The notes below the pieces were generated by a model that worked only from the letters and a program-made list of their open reading frames with translations, ran no database searches and had not been told where the DNA came from. From assembly GCA_003153655.1 (NCBI GenBank), contig PMAK01000206.1:3362-9100 (forward strand): a stretch of DNA of 5,739 nt. Reading direction: 5' to 3'. Every line of letters begins with the position of its first letter. Position 1 is the stretch's first letter. The translations under genes were made by a program, and so were the position numbers. Positions 1 through 5,594 of the stretch are shown here, piece by piece. Source of the stretch: Phycisphaerales bacterium (lineage in GTDB: Bacteria; Planctomycetota; Phycisphaerae; Tepidisphaerales; Tepidisphaeraceae).

Positions 1-2
1 TT

Positions 3-1055
3 GGGGGAAAGATGGTGGTCTCTTCGCCGATCGAGGGCGGGCCGGCGGATAATGCGGGGATCGATGCGGGGGACGTCATCATCAAGGTGGATGGCAAATC
101 GATAGCAGGAATAAAGATTGACGATGTTGTGAAACGGGTCTCGGGGCCTGTTGGGTCGGCGGTGGTGCTGACCGTGGATCGCGATGGACAGGCGATTGAT
201 TTCACGCTGCATCGGCAACAGATCGTGCTGCCGACTGTTAAAGGGCATGATCGCAATCGCAACGATACATGGAATTATTTCGTTTCGCAGAATCCGAAGA
301 TCGCCTATCTGCGCGTGACGCAGTTTGATGAGAATACGTTTGATGAGTTGAAGAATGCGCTCATGGGGCCGAATGGGAATAACGGGCTGACCTCGCAGGG
401 GATGCAGGGGTTGATATTGGATTTGCGGTTCAATCCCGGCGGGCAGCTTCAGCAGGCGATCAAGGTTGTGAATTTGTTTATCAAGGAAGGGGTGATCGTT
501 ACCACGCGCGGGCGGAATTCGCCGGAGGAAATTGACAAGGCAAATCCATCGGCGATTACGCTGCCCTATTTTCCGATGATCGTTTTGGTGAATGATCATT
601 CGGCCAGCGCTGCTGAGAACGTGGCGGGAAGTCTGAAGGACAATCACCGGGCGCTGGTGCTGGGGCAGCGGAGTTTTGGCAAGGGGTCGGTGCAGCGGGT
701 GATTCAACTGGGAAGCGATGACGGGACGCTGAAGATCACGGTGGCGCACTGGTATTTGCCGAGTGGGCGGCTGGTGAGCCGGAAGAAGGATTCGAAGGAT
801 TGGGGGGTTGATCCGCAGATTGTGGTGCCGGTGGATGAGCCGGGGGAGAGGGCGATTGAAGATTTGATGGAGCGTCAGGAGGCGATTCGGTATCACGCGC
901 CGGCAACCGTGCCATCGACGCAGCCGACGACCGCGCCGAGCGATCCGCAATTTCAGCAAGCGCTGGCGACGATTGTGGGATTGGTGATTTTGGATGCGAA
1001 TAAGCATGCGACTTCGCTGCCGAGTGATGCGGCGACGACTATGCCGGCGAAGTGA
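3..1055 (+). CDS. C-terminal processing peptidase (PDZ/S41 family), 5' end missing
   Basis: This is the 3' part of a carboxyl-terminal processing protease, a serine endopeptidase family (CtpA/CtpB/Prc) that acts outside the cytoplasmic membrane on protein C-termini. The reading frame is already open at the left edge, so the ATG at 12 is an internal Met and the signal peptide and N-terminal region lie outside the window. Numbering from that Met, a PDZ domain covers about residues 1-70 (GGPADNAGI, GDVIIKVDG). The S41 core follows: ILDLRFNPGG at 135-144, the serine motif HSASAAE with S199, and SFGKGSVQ with K224 and Q228. The 25-residue S-to-K spacing and the K+4 Gln match the Ser-Lys-Gln set known for CtpB and Prc, so it should be active. 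GVDPQIVV closes the domain. A Thr/Pro/Gln-rich linker (about 297-312) and a short tail follow. Codons end mostly in G. tsaD begins 45 nt downstream. The family is certain; the paralogue and substrate are not. Confidence 0.95.
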   Translation, partial: GGKMVVSSPIEGGPADNAGIDAGDVIIKVDGKSIAGIKIDDVVKRVSGPVGSAVVLTVDRDGQAIDFTLHRQQIVLPTVKGHDRNRNDTWNYFVSQNPKIAYLRVTQFDENTFDELKNALMGPNGNNGLTSQGMQGLILDLRFNPGGQLQQAIKVVNLFIKEGVIVTTRGRNSPEEIDKANPSAITLPYFPMIVLVNDHSASAAENVAGSLKDNHRALVLGQRSFGKGSVQRVIQLGSDDGTLKITVAHWYLPSGRLVSRKKDSKDWGVDPQIVVPVDEPGERAIEDLMERQEAIRYHAPATVPSTQPTTAPSDPQFQQALATIVGLVILDANKHATSLPSDAATTMPAK

Positions 1056-1100
1056 TTGCCTGGAACCTGAAGAACAAGTCGAGTTTGCTTTGAGTTGAAG

Positions 1101-2120
1101 ATGCTCGTTCTTGGAATTGAAACCACCTGTGATGAGACGGCGGCGGCTGTAGTTGTGGATGGGATACGCGTGCGGAGCAATGTTGTATCGAGTCAGGTTG
1201 ATTTGCATGCGCGGTATCGCGGGGTGGTGCCGGAGATTGCGAGCCGGGCGCATATTGAGAATATTCTGCCGGTTGTTACGGAATCGTTGCAGAGCGCGGG
1301 TGTGACGATGGGGGAGATTGACGCGGTGGCGGTGGCGCATCGGCCGGGGTTGATTGGGTCGCTGTTGATTGGGGTGACGGCTGCGAAGACTTTGGCCTGG
1401 GCATTGGGGAAGCCGCTGATTGGGGTGGATCATGTACATGCGCATCTGTACAGCGTGAGGCTGGAGACGGATGCGCAGATTCCGCTGCCTGCGGTGGGTC
1501 TGGTTTGCAGCGGCGGGCATACGGCGCTTTATCGGATTGGAGATTTTCTGGATGTTCAACTGATTGGCTCGACGCTGGATGATGCGGTGGGGGAGGCGTA
1601 TGACAAGGTGGCGGCGATTTTGGGATTGGGGTATCCGGGCGGCCCGATTATTGATGGGCTGGCGCGAGAGGGGAATCCGGCGGCGATTCGGTTTCCGCGG
1701 AGCCGGCTGAGTCGGGAGTCGCTGGATTTTTCGTTCAGCGGGTTGAAGACGTCGGTGCTGTATCATGTGCGCGGATATCAGGGACGCGAGGAGATGAAGC
1801 TGACGTCCGCAGAGATTCGAGATGTGGCGGCTTCGTTTCAGGCGGCTTGCGTGGATGTGCTGGGTGAGAAAATTCGTCGTGCTGTCGAGCAATGTTCGGC
1901 GCGGAGTGTTGTTATCGGCGGCGGGGTTTCGGCGAATAGTGGATTAAGAAGCGCGATGGAGAAGTTTTCGTTACCAGTGTTTTTTCCGGAGATGAAATAT
2001 TGCACGGATAATGCGGCGATGATTGCGGGGTTGGCGGATTTGCTGCTTTCAAACGGGCGAAGGAGCCCACTGGATCTTGATGCGATCACGTACAGTCAAT
2101 TCAGCCATGCGGCGAATTAA
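1101..2120 (+). CDS. tsaD: tRNA N6-adenosine threonylcarbamoyltransferase TsaD
   Basis: TsaD transfers the threonylcarbamoyl group from threonylcarbamoyl-AMP to A37 of ANN-decoding tRNAs (t6A), in the cytoplasm with TsaB and TsaE. The 339-residue product is full length. Family motifs appear in order: GIETTCDETAAAVV at the N-terminus, GVVPEIASRAH, the metal-binding H111-x3-H115 (DHVHAHLY), CSGGHTALY, STLDDAVGEAYDK, LGLGYPGGP, FSFSGLKTS, VIGGGVSANSGLR and YCTDNAAMIAG with the third metal ligand D303. All key residues are present, so it should be functional. I chose the ATG at 1101 because it puts the usual hydrophobic first strand (MLVLGIET) at the N-terminus; an in-frame TTG at 1095 would add two residues. 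Neither start has a convincing Shine-Dalgarno sequence. The 3' end overlaps nnrD by 14 nt, suggesting co-transcription and coupled translation. tsaB and tsaE are not in the window. Confidence 0.97.
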   Translation: MLVLGIETTCDETAAAVVVDGIRVRSNVVSSQVDLHARYRGVVPEIASRAHIENILPVVTESLQSAGVTMGEIDAVAVAHRPGLIGSLLIGVTAAKTLAWALGKPLIGVDHVHAHLYSVRLETDAQIPLPAVGLVCSGGHTALYRIGDFLDVQLIGSTLDDAVGEAYDKVAAILGLGYPGGPIIDGLAREGNPAAIRFPRSRLSRESLDFSFSGLKTSVLYHVRGYQGREEMKLTSAEIRDVAASFQAACVDVLGEKIRRAVEQCSARSVVIGGGVSANSGLRSAMEKFSLPVFFPEMKYCTDNAAMIAGLADLLLSNGRRSPLDLDAITYSQFSHAAN

Positions 2121-2946
2121 GCGTCCGCCACCGTTGCCTGCTCGGCCCGTGACCGGGCAGAAGGGGATGTTTGGGCGCGTGCTGATCGTTGGGGGGAATC
2201 TGGAGATGATCGGAGCGCCGGTGATGGCGGGGGCGGCGGCGCTGCGGATGGGGAGCGGATTGGTGCAGGTGGCGTTGCCTGGGCCGGTTTTGGCGGTGGG
2301 GTTGTCGGTTGTGCCGGAGTTGATTGGATTGGGGTTGGATGAATCGGCGGGTTCGACGAAGAAATTATTGGAGGCGGCGGAGAAGGCGGATGTTTTGGCG
2401 ATTGGGCCGGGGCTGGGGCAATCGCGGTCGATCGGGCGGCGATTGGATGCGCTGTTTCGGATGGATCAGTTGATGGTTGTGGATGCGGATGCTTTGAATT
2501 ATCTGGCGTCGCTGAAGGTTTGGCCGAAGTCGTTTCGCGCTCGGGCGGTTTTGACGCCGCATCCGGGGGAGATGAAGCGGCTTGGAAAATTGATTGGGCG
2601 GTCGATTGTTCCTGAGGATGATGACGGGCGGATTGCGATCGCGGTTCAGGCGGCGAAGGCTTTTGGGCAGGTGATGGTTTTGAAGGGGCATCGGACGGTG
2701 GTGACGGATGGGGAGAAGCTTTATGTAAATCATACGGGGGATAGTTCGCTGTCGAAGGCTGGGGCTGGGGATGTTTTGAGCGGGATTCTGGCGTCGTTGA
2801 TCGGGCAGGGGATGGAGCGGTTTGGGGCGGCTTGCGCGGCGGTGCGTTTGCATGGGCGGGCGGGGGAGATTGCGGGGAAGCGATTGGGGCGGCGAAGCGT
2901 GCTGGCGCGGGATGTGATTGAGGCGATTTCGGATGCGTTGAGATAA
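2107..2946 (+). CDS. nnrD: ADP/ATP-dependent (S)-NAD(P)H-hydrate dehydratase, single domain
   Basis: This enzyme of the ribokinase-like YjeF C-terminal (CARKD/NnrD) family uses ADP or ATP to dehydrate damaged NADHX/NADPHX back to NAD(P)H, a cytoplasmic metabolite-repair reaction. From the ATG at 2107 the product has 279 residues. It shows RVLIVGGN (about 24-31), GAPVMAGAAALRMGSGLVQVALP, AIGPGLGQ (98-105), VVDADALN (124-131), LTPHPGE (149-155), VLKGHRTVV (191-199) and NHTGDSSLSKAGAGDVLSG (208-226). D222 in GAGDVL is the position of the conserved Asp; many relatives read G-T/S-GD, so the Ala is a mild variant. There is no N-terminal YjeF/NnrE epimerase domain, unlike the fused E. coli Nnr. The frame stays open upstream to an ATG at 2023, but that would add 28 non-conserved residues inside tsaD, so 2107 is preferred, with a 14-nt overlap and no clear Shine-Dalgarno site. 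Glycine codons are strongly skewed (31 of 36 GGG, none GGC by hand count). Confidence 0.93.
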   Translation: MRRIKRPPPLPARPVTGQKGMFGRVLIVGGNLEMIGAPVMAGAAALRMGSGLVQVALPGPVLAVGLSVVPELIGLGLDESAGSTKKLLEAAEKADVLAIGPGLGQSRSIGRRLDALFRMDQLMVVDADALNYLASLKVWPKSFRARAVLTPHPGEMKRLGKLIGRSIVPEDDDGRIAIAVQAAKAFGQVMVLKGHRTVVTDGEKLYVNHTGDSSLSKAGAGDVLSGILASLIGQGMERFGAACAAVRLHGRAGEIAGKRLGRRSVLARDVIEAISDALR

Positions 2947-2976
2947 AAATGATGGGGGCAATTTAAAGAATGACCC

Positions 2977-3408
2977 ATGAGTATGAAGATTAAGAGCCGA
3001 AAATCTCATCGTCTGCCCGGAACGTTTTCTGATCTGGTTCGATTGATGCCGCCCATGGCGATCCGGGATGATATTCAGCATAGAAACGTTCTTGTCGTGA
3101 TCGATCGCCTGATGCAGGTCGAGCGGCTTTCGCGCGGGCAGGCAGATTATCTGGAGACGCTGGTGGAGCTTGTCGAGACGTATGAAGCACGGCAACATGC
3201 TCTCGACGTGTCGGACCTCGGCGGAACTCAAATGCTAAAGCATGTCGTGGGCGAGTCGAGTATGTCAGGTTCCGATCTGGCTCGACTGCTGGGAATTCAT
3301 CCGACCATGGGATCGAAGATTCTTGGCGGACAGCGACGGCTGACGTGGGATCATGCCAAGATATTGGCCGCGCATTTCAAGCTTTCGCCGGAATTGTTTA
3401 TGGATTGA
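2977..3408 (+). CDS. HigA-like Xre-family helix-turn-helix protein, no adjacent toxin
   Basis: The 143-residue product resembles the long HigA antitoxin type (as in E. coli HigA). It has an N-terminal helical region (about 35-75, with VIDRLMQVERL and DYLETLVELVETYE) followed by a C-terminal Xre/Cro helix-turn-helix (about 86-143). The helix-turn-helix shows GSDLARLLG, then the probable recognition helix HPTMGSKILGG (108-118), then LTWDHAKILAAHFKLSPELF, the characteristic C-terminal signature. In HigBA systems this protein binds the HigB mRNA interferase and represses its own operon. Here the 30-nt gap to nnrD leaves no room for higB upstream, and the next gene encodes a VOC protein, so it may be an orphan antitoxin or a plain regulator. 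Codon use is more balanced than in neighbours: only 1 of 10 Gly codons is GGG by hand count. The start is the ATG at 2977; a second ATG at 2983 is also possible, and the Shine-Dalgarno is weak. The fold is well supported; the role is not. Confidence 0.85.
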   Translation: MSMKIKSRKSHRLPGTFSDLVRLMPPMAIRDDIQHRNVLVVIDRLMQVERLSRGQADYLETLVELVETYEARQHALDVSDLGGTQMLKHVVGESSMSGSDLARLLGIHPTMGSKILGGQRRLTWDHAKILAAHFKLSPELFMD

Positions 3409-3413
3409 CGTAA

Positions 3414-3788
3414 ATGGCAACATTATTCCGAGTGATTCTGCCGGTTGGCGATATTGATAAGGCGGAGGCGTTTTATCGAGTTGTGCTGGGGATTGCGGGG
3501 AAGCGGGTGTCGCCGGGACGGCATTACTTTGATTGCGGGGGGACTATTCTGGCTTGCTACGATCCGCGAGCGGATGGGAATGCGGTGGATCTGCGGGCGA
3601 ATCCGGAGCATGTTTATTTTGCGGTGAGTGATCTTGAGGCGGTGTTTGAGCGGGCGAAGGAGGCCGGGTGTCTGGAAATCGATGCGGGGATTCAAACGCG
3701 GTCGTGGGGAGAACGAAGCTTTTATGGCCGCGATCCGTTTGGGAACCCTATCTGCTTTGTGGATGAGAAAACGGTGTTTCGAGGGTGA
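3414..3788 (+). CDS. VOC superfamily (glyoxalase/bleomycin-resistance fold) protein
   Basis: The 124-residue product has the length and layout of a single-chain VOC protein made of two beta-alpha-beta3 modules. The first begins FRVILPVGDIDKAEAFYRVVLG (split here as strand FRVILPV, helix KAEAFYRVVLG). The second begins EHVYFAVSDLEAVFERAKEAG, and the chain ends with the typical closing signature RDPFGNPICFVDE (106-118). VOC proteins act as metal-dependent lyases, isomerases or dioxygenases, or as drug-sequestering proteins. H66 and E118 fall near usual metal-ligand places, but the first strand has no His or Gln at the normal first-ligand place, so catalysis cannot be assumed. The ATG lies 5 nt after the HigA-like stop, so the two are probably co-transcribed although no Shine-Dalgarno site is visible. 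Codons return to the G-ending style of tsaD and nnrD. The fold is clear; the substrate is unknown. Confidence 0.88.
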   Translation: MATLFRVILPVGDIDKAEAFYRVVLGIAGKRVSPGRHYFDCGGTILACYDPRADGNAVDLRANPEHVYFAVSDLEAVFERAKEAGCLEIDAGIQTRSWGERSFYGRDPFGNPICFVDEKTVFRG

Positions 3789-3793
3789 AAGAA

Positions 3794-3811
3794 CGGCGGG
3801 CAGGCCCGCCG
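3794..3811. terminator. GC-rich hairpin between convergent genes, possible terminator
   Basis: CGGCGGG at 3794-3800 pairs perfectly with CCCGCCG at 3805-3811 around the loop CAGG; an eighth C-G pair is possible with a 2-nt loop. It lies 5 nt past the VOC stop and 27 nt past the stop of the minus-strand gene. Read on the minus strand it is followed by TTCTTTC, a weak T-rich tract. Read on the plus strand it is followed by GCTAAAAGG, with no T tract. So it fits an intrinsic terminator for the minus-strand gene better than for the VOC gene. It could also be a dispersed intergenic palindrome. Confidence 0.4.
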
Positions 3812-3838
3812 GCTAAAAGGGTGTTGGATGAATGGTTT

Positions 3839-4567
3839 CTATTTTACCCCACCGTGGGTTGCCATGTATCCCATCACGAAGACGGCGGCGAGCGCGGCGA
3901 CTGAGACGCAGATGGCGACTACCAACAGCGTTGTCAGGCGCATGTTCTGCTTTTGAATGACGCGCTGGAAATCGCCGTCGCGCGATCTCATGTTTTCTCG
4001 GAGGCTTTCGAGGACTTGCGTGCCGACGGCGGAGTGGCGGCTGGTTTGCTCTAGCGCTACGCTGACCGAGTGCATGTTTTCGGCCATGGCCTGGTCCTGA
4101 TGGCTCAGGGTTTCTACGCGCTCGCGGAGGCCTTCGAGGAGATCTTTTTGATCGCCGCCAGATTCGGTTAGTTTTTCGAGGATTTCGCCTAGGGTTTGTT
4201 CCTGGTCGGCGTGACGTTGCAATTGTTCATGCACGGCTTTGAGGGTTTCGCCCTGGATGCGGTTGTTCTCGGGCATGGTTTCCAGGAGCTTTGGGAGGGC
4301 GGAGAGATAGGTGATTACCTCATCCTGACGCCGACCCTGGGAGACCATGTTCTGGCGGATTTCGTCCATCAGATCGGTGAGGGAGTGGAAGCCTTCCTGG
4401 AGCTGCGCGATGGCGGCGGTGTTTTTTTTCCAGGGTGGGCGAATCATGGGATGGGTTTCGACTTTGACGGCCGGCACATGCTCGGCCGAGCTCTCGAAGC
4501 CGTTGCCCTTGGGGGCGCGTTTGAAGATTCGGCCGATACGATTGAGGAAATTGTCTGTTTCTGGCAT
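3839..4567 (-). CDS. Unrecognised helical protein with one C-terminal membrane segment
   Basis: I do not recognise a family. From the Met at 4567 the product has 242 residues. The N-terminus has a short basic amphipathic stretch (NFLNRIGRIFKRAPK, about 6-20), then a Pro-containing linker (MIRPPWKK). Residues about 50-205 are highly charged and Gln-rich and look helical or coiled-coil, including a loose repeat of about 18-20 residues that begins DQ at 121, 139 and 158. A hydrophobic segment (LTTLLVVAICVSVAALAAVFVMGYM, shown here only for its ends: LTTLLVV to FVMGYM, about 211-235) comes just before the C-terminus, with seven or eight residues after it. There is no signal peptide, so a cytosolic domain anchored by its tail is the simplest topology. 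An upstream in-frame ATG at 4579 would add four residues, but a GGAGG sits 5 nt before the ATG at 4567, which decides the start. Codons end in C (11 of 15 Gly are GGC), which argues the minus strand is the coding one. It is convergent to the VOC gene and divergent from the transporter genes. Confidence 0.85.
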   Translation of the reverse strand: MPETDNFLNRIGRIFKRAPKGNGFESSAEHVPAVKVETHPMIRPPWKKNTAAIAQLQEGFHSLTDLMDEIRQNMVSQGRRQDEVITYLSALPKLLETMPENNRIQGETLKAVHEQLQRHADQEQTLGEILEKLTESGGDQKDLLEGLRERVETLSHQDQAMAENMHSVSVALEQTSRHSAVGTQVLESLRENMRSRDGDFQRVIQKQNMRLTTLLVVAICVSVAALAAVFVMGYMATHGGVK

Positions 4568-4572
4568 TAAAG

Positions 4573-4577
4573 CCTCC
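4573..4577 (-). promoter_or_regulatory. Shine-Dalgarno site GGAGG for the minus-strand membrane protein
   Basis: On the minus strand the sequence reads ATGGAGGCTTTAATG. GGAGG with a 5-nt spacer sits before the second ATG (4567), while nothing similar precedes the first ATG (4579). This selects the inner start. It is the only textbook ribosome-binding site at a start in the window. Confidence 0.7.
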
Positions 4578-4632
4578 ATGCGGTCGTTTTAATGAGCAAA
4601 GCACGCCGGGGTTGGTTCTGAAGCGGCGTAGT

Positions 4633-4661
4633 TTGACAGGAATTTTCAACAAATCTACCAT
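4633..4661 (+). promoter_or_regulatory. Sigma70-type promoter for the substrate-binding protein gene
   Basis: A perfect -35 TTGACA (4633-4638) is followed after exactly 17 nt by TACCAT (4656-4661), which matches four of six -10 positions including the first two and last two. Transcription would begin near 4667-4669, only about 2-4 nt before the ATG at 4671, giving an almost leaderless mRNA. An imperfect dyad (TTGAC, 7 nt, TTCAA; 4633-4649) overlaps the -35 and could be an operator, though this is weak. There is no room for a cobalamin riboswitch in the roughly 100-nt gap. Confidence 0.5.
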
Positions 4662-4670
4662 CCGCGCGGC

Positions 4671-5594
4671 ATGGGTCAACATCGAATTCTGGGCATAGTG
4701 GCTGCCGCTTCAGTTGTGGTGTGGGGGATACTGCTTGCTGGTCGATGGCGTCAGAAGGCCAATATCACGGCACCGGCGAGTGAGCCGGCCATTGCATCGG
4801 TCACGCCTGCCGGGACGGATCTGGTGATTGGCATTGGTGCGGGGGATCGGCTGGTTGGGGTGAGCAATTTTGATGATGAGCGCGAGGGGACGGCGGGGAA
4901 GCCTCGGATCGGGGATTATCAGAATATTAATTGGGAGAAGCTGGCTGGTTTGGGGGCGAATATTCTGCTGCTGCAATATGCGCAGGATCGGGTGCCGGCT
5001 TATATTCAGCAGAAGTGCGCGGATATGGGGATCAGGATCGTTGATTTGAAGCTGGATACGATTGATGAGATTGAGCAAGGGATGATGACGGTGGCGGAGG
5101 CGATCGGGAGGCCGGAGGCGGGGCGGAAGGGGGCGGATGATTTGCGGGGGAAATTGGATGCGGTTAGGCAGCGGGTGGCGGGGCGGGCGCGGGTGAGGAC
5201 ATTGATTGTGACGAATGATGGGAGTTTTGCATTGGCTGGGCCGGGGGAGTTTTTGGATGAGCTTTTGACTATTGCGGGTGGGGAGAATGCGGCGGAGGGT
5301 TTGCATAAGCCTTATCCTGAGGTGGATCGGGAGATGATTATGTCGCTGGCGCCGGAGGTGGTGATTCGGTTGGTGCCGGATGGGGATAAGAAGCCGCAGG
5401 TTGTGAAGCAGGGGGATGAGATTTGGGATTCGCTGGTGGATCTGCCGGCGGTGAAGAATCATCGGGTTTATGTGGTGAGTGATTGGTATGCGGAGTTGCC
5501 GGGGTTTCGGGTTGGGGATTTGGCGGAGCAATTCGCGGATCTGTTGCATCCGGAGACGGCGGCGTCGAAACCGAGTGAGAGGATCGCGAAATAG
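4671..5594 (+). CDS. Periplasmic substrate-binding protein, iron-siderophore/heme/cobalamin ABC importer (BtuF/FecB-like)
   Basis: The 307-residue product is a type III (helical-backbone) periplasmic binding protein of the BtuF/FhuD/FecB group, which delivers chelated iron, heme or vitamin B12 to a FecCD/BtuC permease. Residues about 6-23 form a hydrophobic N-terminal segment after a short basic start, followed by RWRQK. No lipobox Cys is seen, so it may be a signal peptide or an uncleaved membrane anchor. The mature domain shows the family's opening (ASVTPAGTDLVIGIGAGDRLVGVSN, here from A42 to N66), then PRIGDYQNINWEKLAGLGANILLL (about 78-101), a long linking helix (about 131-170), the second lobe starting VRTLIVTNDGSFALAGPG (175-192), MIMSLAPEVVIRL (222-234) and the closing LPAVKNHRVYVV (258-269). 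Typical relatives have similar lengths. The start ATG lies just downstream of a good promoter and has no Shine-Dalgarno site. The stop abuts the permease ATG. The ligand cannot be told from the sequence. Confidence 0.9.
   Translation: MGQHRILGIVAAASVVVWGILLAGRWRQKANITAPASEPAIASVTPAGTDLVIGIGAGDRLVGVSNFDDEREGTAGKPRIGDYQNINWEKLAGLGANILLLQYAQDRVPAYIQQKCADMGIRIVDLKLDTIDEIEQGMMTVAEAIGRPEAGRKGADDLRGKLDAVRQRVAGRARVRTLIVTNDGSFALAGPGEFLDELLTIAGGENAAEGLHKPYPEVDREMIMSLAPEVVIRLVPDGDKKPQVVKQGDEIWDSLVDLPAVKNHRVYVVSDWYAELPGFRVGDLAEQFADLLHPETAASKPSERIAK

Noticed and set aside
1095..1100. TTG start two codons before the tsaD ATG
   Set aside because: ATG at 1101 gives the usual TsaD N-terminus, and no ribosome-binding site favours the TTG.
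2023..2106. Upstream in-frame start that would lengthen nnrD by 28 residues
   Set aside because: The added residues lie wholly inside tsaD and do not resemble the family; the ATG at 2107 gives the expected N-terminus.
2365..3231. Long minus-strand open frame (288 codons) opposite nnrD and the HigA-like gene
   Set aside because: Its product is rich in Arg, Pro, His and Leu with no motifs, as expected from the complement of G-ending codons. The plus strand here encodes a clear NnrD.
2977..3788. Canonical HigBA toxin-antitoxin module
   Set aside because: No HigB/RelE-like frame is present on either side; the neighbour is a VOC-fold protein.
4196..4570. Plus-strand open frame (124 codons) opposite the helical membrane protein
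   Set aside because: It is antisense to a frame with a good Shine-Dalgarno site, C-ending codons and a membrane segment, and it has no recognisable motif of its own.
4580..4670. Cobalamin riboswitch or Fur box ahead of the importer genes
   Set aside because: The gap is too short for a cobalamin riboswitch, the promoter lies next to the ATG, and I see no convincing Fur-type 19-bp palindrome.
4710..5549. Minus-strand open frame (279 codons) opposite the binding-protein gene
   Set aside because: It is low-complexity (Arg/Pro/His/Ile), has no family signature, and lies inside a well-supported plus-strand gene; it is a by-product of the base skew.
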